Of a stretch of 20,875 bases of DNA, positions 9,195-19,030 are shown one piece after another. Below the pieces are notes generated by a model. It did no database searches. It was not told the DNA's origin and saw only the letters and a list, made by a program, of their open reading frames with translations. Made by a program: the position numbers and the translations under genes. The stretch comes from Gnetum montanum. Lineage: Eukaryota; Streptophyta; Gnetopsida; Gnetales; Gnetaceae. The stretch's first letter is position 1; each line of letters begins with the position of its first letter. The stretch covers positions 478,140 through 499,014 of the forward strand of contig MNCI01026517.1 of NCBI GenBank assembly GCA_015680685.1, written 5' to 3'.

Positions 9195-11150
9195 CATTAA
9201 TAACAAAGGGGGACCTCTTGTGCAAGTTGAGGGGATCCTTGCCTTGTTATAAGGCACACAAATCACACAAGGTTGTTATGCAGGTTTAGACTTGCCACCT
9301 ATTCTGATGGAGTTTATGACATAGGGGATATCATCTACGTTAGATTGGCTCATTGTGTCAAGTACCAATTGACCCTATTCTATCATTCTTTGTAGATCAT
9401 CCTACAAATCCTAACAATTGTTTCTACTATGACCAGACAACTGGTGATAATGATAGTATTGTTCTAGTTGGAAATGTTGTGGTACCAGGGGCTCATTTGG
9501 TACTACTGAGGTGGGTTTCCTCAATAGCTCATAGCACCAATCATGTCATTGGAGAGCAATTGCTAATACTTTTTTATGTTGAATTTGCCTAGCTTTCAAG
9601 AGTTTCTCCAATAGTTTAGAGGGTTCCATCAGTAGTGGTGTATACTTTGAGCAATCCTCGCACTCAAAGCTGGGCCTTAGTGTATCCCCTACCGATGTAG
9701 GTGAGTTGGTGCTAAAGTTGGTGGCTTTGTGTGCTAGGTCCTTGGGTTGCTTAACTATGGAGCCCTAGTTGGTTGCTTTTGCACTTATGGCCACTATTGC
9801 CACTGTTGCATTTTTCTTGCATACATGTTGGTTTCTATAGGCCACATAAGTTGTGTCATTACTAGCTTGGGCTACCTCTTCTATGCCTTTTGTTTAGGTA
9901 AAGGCTTGGCTAAGAGACTTTGTGGCTAGGTAATATAGTTTGGACTTGATGAAGTTGTTCACTGCACCCTTGAAGATGGCCAATAGATGTGTCTCTGCTA
10001 GGGGTTCATGGATTTTGTTTAATGTGGTGTTCTAGCATTAGAGGAATTTTGGCATAGGCTCTAGGGGTCCCTACTTAACTTGCATGAGTTGGTCAATGGT
10101 TGCTTCGGGCTTTAGGTTGTACGTAAAGCATGTCACAATCTAGCTTATGAGATCCTCCAATGAAGAGATTGAGGCCTTGAGTAGTGCTCAATACCAATCT
10201 AAGGCCTTGCCAGTGAGTGACATGGGGAAGATAGGCATGATGGCATCTGCCCAGGCTTGAATGAGTAGGCACTTAGATCGAAATGTGATCAAGTGTGCAT
10301 TGGAGTCCCCTTTATCATTACACTTGGTGAGTTGAGGCAACTAGACCCCAATTAGGAGAGTCAAGGGTGGGACCATAGGACTTATGGGATCATCTTGGTA
10401 GAAGTTTACCACCTTGACAATGTTGAAGAAGGTAGCCTTAAGTTGATTGATCTCCTTCGTCAAGCTCTGGATCAGCTAGAATGCATGATCCAAGCTTGAG
10501 GATGTGCCAACCAATTGCATTGTTTGGGCTTGTGTTGGTTGCATAGCATATGTTTGGATTGTAGGTTTTGAAGTTTTCCATTTTAAAGTTGTAGTGGATG
10601 GTTGTTACCAATTTAACGTCATAGCATATTGTTGTTGCTAGTTTAACATTGTAGCAAATAGGTTTAGTTGATGTGTTGGCTAAGTAATGGACGCGATGAC
10701 CAAGGTGGGCCACACATGAGTGGGTTGAACGAACACCATGGATGTTGATGAGACAAGCAAGACGTAGGATGCCTAAATTATCTAGGGTTGGGAGGTGGTC
10801 CTTATGTGACCATAGGGTTGGGAAAATGCAGCGGTCACTTACAAGGAAGGCTGAATTGGCATGTTCACCATCTTGGAGGGGACAAGTGAACTGAATTGAG
10901 GAGGTGTTGTACTAGGGAGTGGTTATTGGAAGATGGTTTAGAGGGGGTTCTTGCATTTAGAGCAAGCATCAAACTCATCTTCTTCCTCCTGTGAGGATTC
11001 CTCATAGGTTGTCCCAACATCATACTTGTTTGAATGGATGAGTTGAGACAATAGCTAGTGGTAGAACTCCATGAGTGGGATTTTGTCGAACAAGGAGGGG
11101 TTGTACTCCCATCCATCCCAGTGGACTCATTCCTATTCTTGTTTTTCCTG
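9195..11150 (-). pseudogene. gag: gag polyprotein remnant of element 2
   Basis: Clearly homologous to the gag of element 1, but more decayed. Visible parts in sense order: WEYNPSLFDKIPLMEFYH and an acidic EEEDEF (about 11120-10970), a Gln/Thr-rich stretch with 30-bp repeats (about 10670-10590), the gag core VNFYQDDPISPMVPPLTL, HLITF, FPMSLTGKALDWY and KSKLYYLATK (about 10410-9900), a zinc-knuckle-like YYHYHQLSGH...NNC (about 9440), then the Pro-rich linker with PFVINVPP and PFVVRIP (about 9230-9170). It has several in-frame TAG/TAA stops; at least two are Gln codons in element 1. The start codon is not clear. Confidence 0.87.
10590..10670. repeat. 30-bp repeats inside the gag frame of element 2
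   Basis: About three units of the type CTAGTTTAACNTNGTAGCANATNGTTG, the same unit as in the 3' regions of elements 2 and 3. Being 30 bp long, they keep the gag frame and give a roughly 10-residue repeat (TLNW and TLKW cores) in the Gln-rich part before the gag core. Element 1 has no such repeat at the matching place. Confidence 0.65.
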
Positions 11151-11337
11151 CAAGTTAAGGAAATCCACTGGTAATCTTACTTGGATTTTTGCAAAAACAA
11201 AATTTTATTATTTGTGGCTTAGTGTGGCATGCTTTGGATGGATTGTGGTGCAAAATGTATTAGAAACCAATATGGAAGGTTGATCTATATTCATGTTCAC
11301 AGATCAGGCTATGAGAGTTTCTGTTTGCAAAAAATAG

Positions 11338-11610
11338 CTAACTCTAAAAACTACAGAAAAATGACTAAGCCTGCCAATAGCAAAAAAATGGCTAAGTATA
11401 AAAATGCAAAAAAATGGCTAAGTGTGAAAACTACAAAAAGTTGACTAAGTATATAAATTGCAAAAAATTGACTGAGTATAAAACTGTAGAAAAAAATGCA
11501 AAGTATAAAAATTTAGAAAAAATGCTAAGTATGGAAATGCAGAAAATGCTAAGTATGAAAATGCAGAAAATATGCTAAGTATGGAAATGAAGAAAAAATG
11601 CAACTATGGA
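11338..11610. repeat. A-rich degenerate repeats (about 25-28 bp) in leader of element 2
   Basis: About nine units of the form AAAAATGGCTAAGTATAAAA followed by ATGC, ACTAC or TGTAG, in the untranslated leader between gag and the primer binding site. Shorter A-rich and ATGC words of the same kind occur in the adjoining LTR (about 12110-12135). A plus-strand open frame across it is accidental. Confidence 0.75.
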
Positions 11611-11838
11611 AGTTGCTAAAATGGCTAACTCTAGTGCTACACTTGCTATGTTGGAGCTTGCTATGCTTTGAGAACTTGTTACACTCTCTAGAGCATCCAA
11701 AGTTCAACACAATGAATACACTTGATCTTTTGTCCTACAAGGTTCCATGGGAATCGATGACTGAGACCAATCTATAGGAACTAATGGTGGGGAGAGCATA
11801 TAGGACAATAATGAAAAAATGTAGAAGGAAATGGTAAG

Positions 11839-11856
11839 GCCCTCCTTCTAGCACCA
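11839..11856 (-). other. Primer binding site of element 2 (tRNA-Asn-like)
   Basis: TGGTGCTAGAAGGAGGGC on the minus strand, a few bases after the LTR end. It differs from element 1's site at one base and fits the remembered 3' end of tRNA-Asn better, with a single mismatch at the T of TGGTGC. Confidence 0.78.
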
Positions 11857-12484
11857 GAAAACTATAACAACCAAAAACATTGGTGGCTGGAATCACCGAG
11901 CGGTCAACAAACACATAGCCTTAAGCTCGCCTCCATGCGAGGGCCTTTCTAGAAATAGAGGTGGAGCATCCTAAATGGTCTTCTTAATTGAATATGGACT
12001 TTGTCAATTACAACTAGGGTAATAGATGCAATAGGGGGTGGTGTGGTTAGCCAAAATGCAAATGCAAACAATACATAGTACAATGTGAAAATGGATGATA
12101 AAGTGCAAAAAGATTTAAAAAATGCAAAAAAATGCTAGAAATGGGAGGGAGAAATGGAACACCCCCCAAATGAGAGGTAGTTAAATCCAAAAAAACATCT
12201 CAAAAGGTACATAGTGTACAATAGGCATAGTGAAAGCGTAGTCATAGTCTTGGTGGTTTTAGCCACAAAGTCTAGCACTTGCCATGATGAATCGCACCTG
12301 TCAGGTTGGTCACTGTAGTGTACCATGTAGTGTTCTGTAGGGCTATAATGGGCTATAGTTGGCCATGATGTGAAACTCTACCTCTCTACTATTGTGGTGT
12401 GATCTGGGTCTCATTCACCCACAAAGCTAAGTGCCAACATGCCAAAATGCCAAATGCAAGTGCTTAAACATGCTCATGTCCAAG

Positions 12485-12688
12485 GAATGCCAACCACTTA
12501 GGAATGCCAATAGTCAAGGAATGCCAACAGTCAAGAAATGCCAACCATTAGGGAATGTCAACTATCGAGTAATGCCAATAGTTAGGGAATGCCAACAATC
12601 GGGGAAAGTCAATCATTGGGGAATGCCAATAGTTGGTGAATGTCAATAGTCGATGAATGCCAACTCTCAACGAATTCCAATGGTTAAA
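12485..12688. repeat. 17-bp tandem repeat, 12 units, in right LTR of element 2
   Basis: Exactly 204 bp, or 12 contiguous units, of the GAATGCCAACNNTTAGG type. The first and last units match those of the 20-unit array in the left LTR, so the ends are conserved and the copy number differs by eight. Confidence 0.93.
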
Positions 12689-12706
12689 ATGTTGGGGATC
12701 CATAGG

Positions 12707-12714
12707 TATTTATA
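12707..12714 (-). promoter_or_regulatory. TATA box of right LTR, element 2
   Basis: TATAAATA on the minus strand just downstream (in sense) of the 17-bp array, as in the other LTR. Confidence 0.65.
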
Positions 12715-12838
12715 ACACTAGGGTTAGCATAAAACACAGATCAGGTGCCATGTGGTAGTGTAGTAGGTGGAACTATGAGAAAAATTCAAAAAAATTTCTA
12801 AGTTTGGAGATGATCAGAAAATTTTCTAACTCTGGTTG

Positions 12839-12856
12839 CTATGCTCTAGAGCATAG
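12839..12856. repeat. Perfect 18-bp palindrome in U3 of element 2
   Basis: CTATGCTCTAGAGCATAG is its own reverse complement. The left LTR copy (5574-5591) differs by two bases and is no longer perfect. Related words recur at about 13000-13020, 13055-13085 and 13125-13155, in the same part of U3 where element 3 has its palindromes. Confidence 0.85.
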
Positions 12857-13239
12857 GTACAATTTGGGATAAATGCAAAGTGTAGGAGAAATGAAAATTG
12901 CTAATCTTGCTTGCTGGAGGAGTGTTGAAACCAAGGTAAAGGCTGATGATGAGCTTTGGAGGCTTTTAGAGGCTGTTGGAGGCTTCTCTTCATTGCTATG
13001 CTAGAGCATAATACAATACTTAGACAAATTTTGAATTTGATATCCAACACTAGCTATGCTTGCTATACTCTAGAGTGTAGCATGGATACATAAAGTAAAC
13101 TTGGCACAAATTTGGTCTTCTTCCATGCTATGCTGGCTATGCTTAGGAGCATAGCACCAACACTTAGAAGAATTTGCCAAGTTTTGACACTTAGAGATTT
13201 GTACTTGCAATGCTGAAGCCCAAAATTGGTAGTGTTTCA

Positions 13240-15350
13240 CCTTCCTTCTTCCATGATGGGCACTACTGCCCTAGTGTAGAAATCCATGGTATCTAGTTTC
13301 GTTCATGTCTCATCCACTTCTGCGAACTCAGGGTTGAAAAAGGCAAGTTTGGGTTACTAAAAATAGCAAAATATTTATAATTCCAATGATTTTGAAAAAT
13401 ATAATACATGTTTCCACTCTAGGAATGGTATCGCCAACATGGATGCATGGGTGTTAAGGTTTCCATAAGGTTTTAAGTGTCAAATTAGAAAGCTTAGGTG
13501 TTGGGTGGGGCCCATAATTCAAAAATTTAAAATTTTGAAAAAGTGAAGTTGTTTCCCATATAAAACCACTATGAACTAGAATTTCCCCCTTATGCACTTA
13601 AATGCACTTGTATTTATGATACACTGAATTAGTAGTTGGGGTTTCAAAGTTTGCATTTATGTTTTAGATGAGTTTTATATGTTTAGATTTTGAAATTTTT
13701 GACGATAACTATCATTCTACAACAAAAACACATTGGAGGAGAGATCTAGAAGAGTTTTTGATGGTAGAAGAAATCTAACTTCAACATGGAATCCTTCCAT
13801 CCTTCCAATACTAAACGTAGAATCTTCATCCTTCTCCTTTTTCAGCTACACTCAACATTGAGCCTACCATGGTCCCAAAGCAATGTGGAGGAAGGAGCAA
13901 AACCCCTATGATATAAAAGATGGATGAACATTCTTGGGATCTAGAAGAAGTACATAGCTCCATCTCCTTCTAGGCTTATTTTTGCCTTTTTTCTCTATGG
14001 TTTCTCTAGTTTTTTATTTCCTATGTGTTAAAGCTATTTTTTACAAATCTACTCTAATGGAGGGATTAAAATAAAATTTTCATGAAATCCCACCTCCTAT
14101 TTTGGTTGCTTCCATGTAGATCTATACTCATTTTTTTGATTTTGTAGATTCAATTTTGAAAATAAGGTTTGTTGTTTTATGTTTTTTTTCCAAAAATTTT
14201 CAAGTGTGGCCAATTTTTTAGATCTAGACCTTAGGATTTGTTAACATTAAATTTTTACAAAATCTTATCCCATTATTTTGATGTAAATTTTAATTAATTT
14301 CAATTATTTTTGCTATTTCAACTATTTCCATGGCTATATGAAGTCAAGGTTGAGGTTTTTGAAGTTTTGGGATGAAAAAGCAAGCAATGATGTGTATTTT
14401 TATCTTGGGAAAATGGCTACATATCTTGGGAGAATGGCTACATATTTTTATCTTGGGAGAATAGCTACATGTTTTTCTCTTGGGATTGTAGCCCTTCTTT
14501 TAGTCTTTCTAATGGATATTGTCTCATTTAATTTGGATTCATAATGATGAAGTTATGGTTGTTTCCTTAACATTGAGCAGTTAGGTTGTTTGTGTTGCTT
14601 TTGTAATTTCATGTAATTTTCTGAATTTTTTCTCATAAAATGGCAAAGGTTTTGACAACTTTCTAGTTTTTTAAGTAGGTTTCAGCTTTACTTTCCAATG
14701 GAGGTGGAATCACTATGATTGGACTTACAATGAATTTTCTATAATTTTTTTACTAAGCATCTGTAATAAGGATGGTTGTGCCATTTTTGGATTATTGTTC
14801 AAATTTATGAATTTTTTCTACATAAACAACAAATATTTTGAATTTTTACTAACCATGGGTGCATATAAATCGATTTAAGATTTCAAAAAATGGTGATATC
14901 ACTCCATTTGGAGCTCAAACAAATTTTTGGTGAATTATTTATGAACCCTATGTGAAAAGGGGTAAATGTTGATGGCTATGGTTTTGGCCAAATTTTTGTT
15001 ATGTTTTGTGTAGATATGGTTACATAGTTTTAGTTACAATGGTCATGGCTATAGGGTTCATAATTTTAGGATTTGTTTCATGATGGAATCTTTAAAATCC
15101 AAGCCCAAATGAATTTTTCATGAATTTTTTTGGCTATGGCTATGTGAATAAGGCAAAATTATGGTTGTAGCACATTACCCATTTGGAAATGGAAGTGGTT
15201 GATATGTATAACTTATGTTTTTCTTTTGTCAACATGTAAAACTAATGCTTAATTTTTTTGAAGATTAAAAGATTTTTCTATTGTTAGCAAGCTTTTACTA
15301 TGGCTACATAGTTTTTTCTATGTTTATGAATATTTTTCTAAATTTGTGCA
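13240..15350. other. AT-rich spacer between elements 2 and 3, no gene recognised
   Basis: No reading frame here resembles a known protein. The first part (about 13255-13350) has a coding-like flavour on the minus strand, described as a finding. The rest is T-rich, with recurring GAATTTTTT words near 14620, 14806 and 15112. A small direct repeat with TCTTGGGAGAATGGCTACAT cores lies at 14401-14490. It could hold an old unrelated repeat or a solo LTR, but I can identify no ends. Confidence 0.5.
14401..14490. repeat. Short tandem repeat, about 4 units of 21-28 bp
   Basis: Units starting TATCTTGGGA at 14401, 14422 and about 14449, with a weaker fourth TCTCTTGGGA near 14476, each followed by AAATGGCTACAT or a variant. 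It lies in otherwise featureless AT-rich DNA. Confidence 0.7.
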
Positions 15351-15942
15351 TGTACCAACTGAAAACATCAGTGGCTGGAACACCGAGAGGTTGCCAGGTG
15401 AACAGTTTAACCCTAGATTTGTCTGAGGCCTGTGCTAGAGAAAACAGAAGTAGGGCACCCTGAATAGTCTAGTTGATCAGACAGGGACTTAATCAGTGTA
15501 TCTTAACCTTATGTAACCATTGTTTTGAAGGTGAGACACATGAGGTAAATCGATGATCAATAAATGCAGAATGGAGAAAATAGTGCAAGACAATGATAAT
15601 AGTAAATAAATAGTAGAACAAAATCGAGTGAGAAAATGCACCTTACCAAGGTCATGGATTTGATTCTTTGCTTTGTTTGAAAGGTGTACAATAGGTTATG
15701 CAATGCTGGAGACACACAGAGAACTCAAAGATAACTAGAATGCTCAAGAAAAATGCCAAATATGCCTTCTGAAAGCCAACTTGAAAGCCAACTGCAGCAA
15801 AAAGCCAACTCTATTTGCCAAGAAGCAAATCAAGGAGCAAACCAGCCAACATGAAAAGCCAACAAGCCAATTTCTCTTGTCAATGTAAAAATACCAACTC
15901 GTTGAACAAAAACACCAACCCTTTGAGCATTGTTTGTTGGGG

Positions 15943-15950
15943 TATTTATA
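15943..15950 (-). promoter_or_regulatory. TATA box of element 3 LTR
   Basis: CTATAAATACCCC on the minus strand, in the same context as the TATA boxes in both LTRs of element 2. Confidence 0.65.
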
Positions 15951-16362
15951 GGGCCAGGAACAGGTGAGAAATGTGGTCTGGATGCCATGTGTCCTAGATC
16001 CCACAAGATGCTAATGTGCTTGTACCATGTAGGTGTGCCATGACTATACTGTCGTAACTGTATGTTCTGAGATCCAGTGTGCTAACAACGGAAACAAAAA
16101 ATGGAGCTTACACTCTAGGACTATGTCTTCCATGCTCTTACGAGTAGGGTGAAGCATAGGAAAATTGTTTTGGGAGCTAACCAGGGGATGTGCAAAATGA
16201 AGTAACATTGCTGATTTCACCAAGGAGATGCCAGAGTGAGGAAGATTGCTGTCAACAAGTTCTAGAGTTTCCTGAACATGTCTTGATGCTTCCGTACCAG
16301 TGTTGCATTACTCACGCTATCGAGTACATTGGTGTAGCGTAAGTGGCTGCTTTCTATGTTGT

Positions 16363-16895
16363 GCTACGCTACGTAGCATAGCATAGCGTAGCCACTAGTC
16401 TTGACTAAACTTGTTTTAGAGCTGAAAGAATTTGTCTAAGGCTTAGTTATGCTAACAACTGCAACTTTTTTCCTTCATGTCAGGAAGCTTTTAAACTCAT
16501 TGAACTTATGTTTGAAACATTTTTGTTGCTCTTGCATTGTTGCTATGTTGTGCTATGCTATGTAGCGTAGCACAACATAGCAACCAATGTATCCTACATC
16601 TTCATTTAATCCGTCATTTTCTAGCAAGAAACTTTGCTTGAGGCCTAGGGTCTAAGTAGGGAAACTAGTTTTGGAGGCCGAAGTGTTGCTGAGTGCAATT
16701 TTTTTGTTGGAATCACTTGGCAAGATGGGCCTTTCCACTTTGCTTTTGCTAGGCTACGCTATGCTACATAGCATAGCATAGCGTAGAACCTTGTGTTGAC
16801 TAAATCTTGACTTGTTTTTGCAATCATTCTATCAATTTGCACTTAGACGCTTGAGCAACTATCTTTCAAGGCTTGCTACGCTACATAGTGTAGCA
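16363..16895. repeat. Four palindromic sites in U3 of element 3
   Basis: Site A (16363-16392) has arms GCTACGCT and AGCGTAGC around the perfect palindrome GCTACGTAGC. Site B (16539-16584) has perfect 17-bp arms GTTGCTATGTTGTGCTA and its complement, making a 46-bp near-perfect palindrome. Site C (16754-16786) has perfect 12-bp arms CTACGCTATGCT and AGCATAGCGTAG. Site D (16874-16895) is a 22-bp near palindrome TGCTAC...GTAGCA. All share a GCTAYGCTA core and lie upstream of the TATA box. Confidence 0.9.
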
Positions 16896-17192
16896 GACAT
16901 CTTCACTAGAAAACTTTCCAAACTATTTTTCTCATCCCAAACACTCTCAGAAACTCCCAGCATAGTTTTTGCGTAGACTGTCAGCTGGGTCAATTTTCTA
17001 GGTAGGCAGGCTGGAGAGTCCGTTGGACCTATAAGCTCTAGAGATAGAAAACTTGCCAGAATGGTCACTCTAACCTTAGTGCCTACATTTTCCTGCTGAA
17101 CTATCATGATGTTGCACTTGTGGAAGTCCTTGCATAAATTCTAAGACCCTGCTGAGGCATGAGAGTCCTATAATTGTATGGTGCTTCATTGT

Positions 17193-17203
17193 CCCCTCTT
17201 TGT
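17193..17203 (-). other. Polypurine tract of element 3
   Basis: CAAAGAGGGGA on the minus strand, just before the LTR start at 17188. It is nearly identical to the tract of element 2 and lies next to a decayed copy of the same inverted repeat. Confidence 0.83.
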
Positions 17204-18611
17204 CGACATATGGAGGATCCACTCGATAGACATCAACAAAGAATATGAAACACCATGAAGGACAAGTTGCTAACATCGCTCTCTGGTGGTTGCTCAGATG
17301 TTGCTTTGCTATGCTTGGGAGTAACAGGATAGTTATGCAAGGAAAAGGAAAAATGGTGGACTTGAGGGGATAGGTTCAAGAAAAGGTAGGATGAAATTTA
17401 GCATGGTCCCTTGTCGGAGTGCTTGTGAGGGAATTGGCCCACGTGGACATCTTTTCTTTTACTAGCTTCTGACCTCTAGTTAGAATGCTTGGAGAGGGTT
17501 ATTGTAAAACAGCTGGTGTGCCATTTGATTTGGGTACATGCTCTTCTTATTTTTTTCATTTTTTTGTTTGTTTTTTTTTTGTGTTATGCTTTTGTGCTTT
17601 TTTTTGTTGTTTAGCCATATTCATTTTCAAACAACCTTGTTGTTGTAGGAAAAACATTTTCTCCCTGGGATGAGTTGTGTTACATCCATGTGGGGCTTTC
17701 ACCTACCTATAGATGCATCCCATGTGGGGAGTTTCATTACACACATCATGGAATTTGCGGTTAAGCATATGGAAGGGCTTTACATCCGTCAAAAAAGCTT
17801 GTAAAAGAGGTGTGAAAATGGAAACTGTAGGTTTGAGAAATGAGATGATGGAGGTTAAAGGAAGGGGTAGGATGTGCACTCCCAAGTGGCTAAGCTAGTT
17901 AGAGTGGTCACCTTAAAATGACGTCGTGTCCTGTCCACCTGGCTAAACACATCTCTGACTAACACCATCTTAGCCTGTATCCTACAAACACAATAGAAAG
18001 AAAACTAGAGAAATGTAGCCATGAAAGATAGTTAGGCAAAGGTCTTACTTACTTCAGACATCACTGAAGTGACAAGTACTCTTGTTGAGGCATGAAACAT
18101 GTAAAGTACGAAGGCCAGCAGCAACTCTGGTAGCGGTAGGCTAAAGGGGTCGGCACTGAGGGGGCTAAGAGTTGTGGCAATGCAAATTCTTAGGAGTCCC
18201 CATCCAAGGTAAACATCATTTAGTTCAGCTATAAGGTAAGAGGCCTAATAGCTAAACATCTTTTGAGCTTGGATGATGGCTTGGATGATGGCGGGGACTA
18301 GAGGGTAGCAACTTTGTGGTTGAACCACAATAGTGCAGGGGCTCTAGTAGTAGGTGCTAACAATGAAAGCTACTACCAGGGCAATGGGCTGTGGTAGCGG
18401 TAGCTCCGAAAGGTCAGCAAGATGTCAGATGACATCTCCAAAGGATCAATAAGATGCTAGGGGCAGTGGCGGTGTATTTCTTCCAGAGGATGCTTTCTTA
18501 TCATCATAAATTGCATTCTATAACTGCAATGCTCTACCCCGCATGGGCACTATGCCCGCTCACTTGTTTGAATGGTTATCGATTGTGAGCTGAGAAGGTT
18601 ATTCCATGAAC
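17204..18611 (-). other. 3' untranslated region of element 3, no coding signal
   Basis: Shares words with the 3' region of element 2: a T-rich stretch at 17545-17610 and GATGAGTTGTGTTACATCC near 17670 followed by GGGGCTTT. The open frames here (for example 17703-17885) are short and match nothing I know. Such a long region between pol and the 3' LTR is typical of Tat-type elements, some of which carry extra frames there; I see none. Confidence 0.6.
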
Positions 18612-19005
18612 CTAGTTTAAGCTCCTAGTAGATCATCTGATATACTGGTTTAAGGTCCCAGTAGACCGTTGTGCTAGTTTAAGGTCCTAGCATAACGCTA
18701 TGCTAGTTTATCATTGTAGCGGACGGTGGATGGACTAGTTTAAGATCGTAGCGGACCGTCTATGCCAGTTTAATGTCATAGCAGACATTTTGTGTCATTT
18801 TATAGTCATGGCGAACCATCTATGCCAGTTTATAGTCATGGTAGACTATGAATGCTAGTTTATAGTCGTAGCAAACTATGGATACCAGTTTATAGTCATA
18901 GTGGACTATGGATGTCAGTTTATAGTCATAGTGGACTATGGATGCCAGTTTATAGTTGTAGCAGATGATGGATGCCAATTTATAGTTGTAGAAGACTATT
19001 GATTC
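18612..19005. repeat. 30-bp tandem array, about 13 units, after pol of element 3
   Basis: Units of the type CAGTTTATAGTCATAGTGGACTATGGATGC, cleanest between about 18806 and 18980, where six units are close to 30 bp; the outer units are degenerate. In sense the array begins about 25 bp after the pol stop codon at 19031. There are no unique spacers, so it is a tandem repeat and not a CRISPR. Confidence 0.92.
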
Positions 19006-19030
19006 TTACCTTGCTTCTACATTAGATGAA

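Larger units (their letters stand above)
4581..13239 (-). mobile_element. Element 2: Ty3/Gypsy-type element with gag-protease but no recognisable RT, RNase H or integrase
   Basis: Two homologous LTRs (4581-5987 and 11863-13239) flank an internal region with, in sense order, a primer binding site, A-rich leader, gag, protease, a long 3' region with 30-bp repeats, and a polypurine tract. Between protease and the 3' region, where reverse transcriptase, RNase H and integrase should be, only about 400 bp of A/T-rich sequence remains. Over one 140-bp stretch I counted about 24 differences between the LTRs by eye, mostly transitions, so the insertion is old. The left LTR is broken by element 1. Flanking target-site duplication cannot be tested in the window. 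Confidence 0.88.
11863..13239 (-). repeat. 5' LTR of element 2 (about 1377 bp)
   Basis: Homologous to 4584-5987 along its length. The sense start is TGAAACACTACC at 13239; the sense end is taken near 11863, where the expected terminal CA seems mutated, so the exact end is uncertain by a few bases. It contains the 12-unit 17-bp repeat, a TATA box, U3 palindromes and a complete U5 (11880-12000) with GGCTGGAATCACCGAG on the plus strand. Being next to the primer binding site makes it the 5' LTR. Confidence 0.87.
15351..17188 (-). repeat. 3' LTR of element 3 (1838 bp)
   Basis: In sense it begins TGAAGCACC at 17188 and ends GGTACA at 15351. It shares with the other LTRs the U5 block (plus-strand GGCTGGAACACCGAG at about 15373, then GTCTAGTTGATCAGACAGGG at about 15467) and the TATA box followed by CCCCAAC. 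U3 is longer than in element 2 and holds four palindromic sites. The place of the 17-bp array is taken by a looser run of AAGCCAAC words (about 15770-15920). Confidence 0.83.

Noticed and set aside
12431-12649. Plus-strand open frame of 72 residues with repeated ECQP-like words
   Set aside because: It is a by-product of the 17-bp tandem repeat, whose period is not a multiple of three.
14338-14544. Plus-strand frame with repeated YLGRMATY-like words
   Set aside because: Explained by a short DNA repeat at 14401-14490 in AT-rich spacer; no upstream or downstream coding signal.
17485-17673. Plus-strand frame rich in Phe and Cys, resembling a membrane peptide
   Set aside because: Produced by a poly-T stretch in the 3' region of element 3.
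18612-19005. Possible CRISPR array (repeats of about 30 bp)
   Set aside because: Units are head-to-tail without spacers and lie in the 3' region of a plant retrotransposon.
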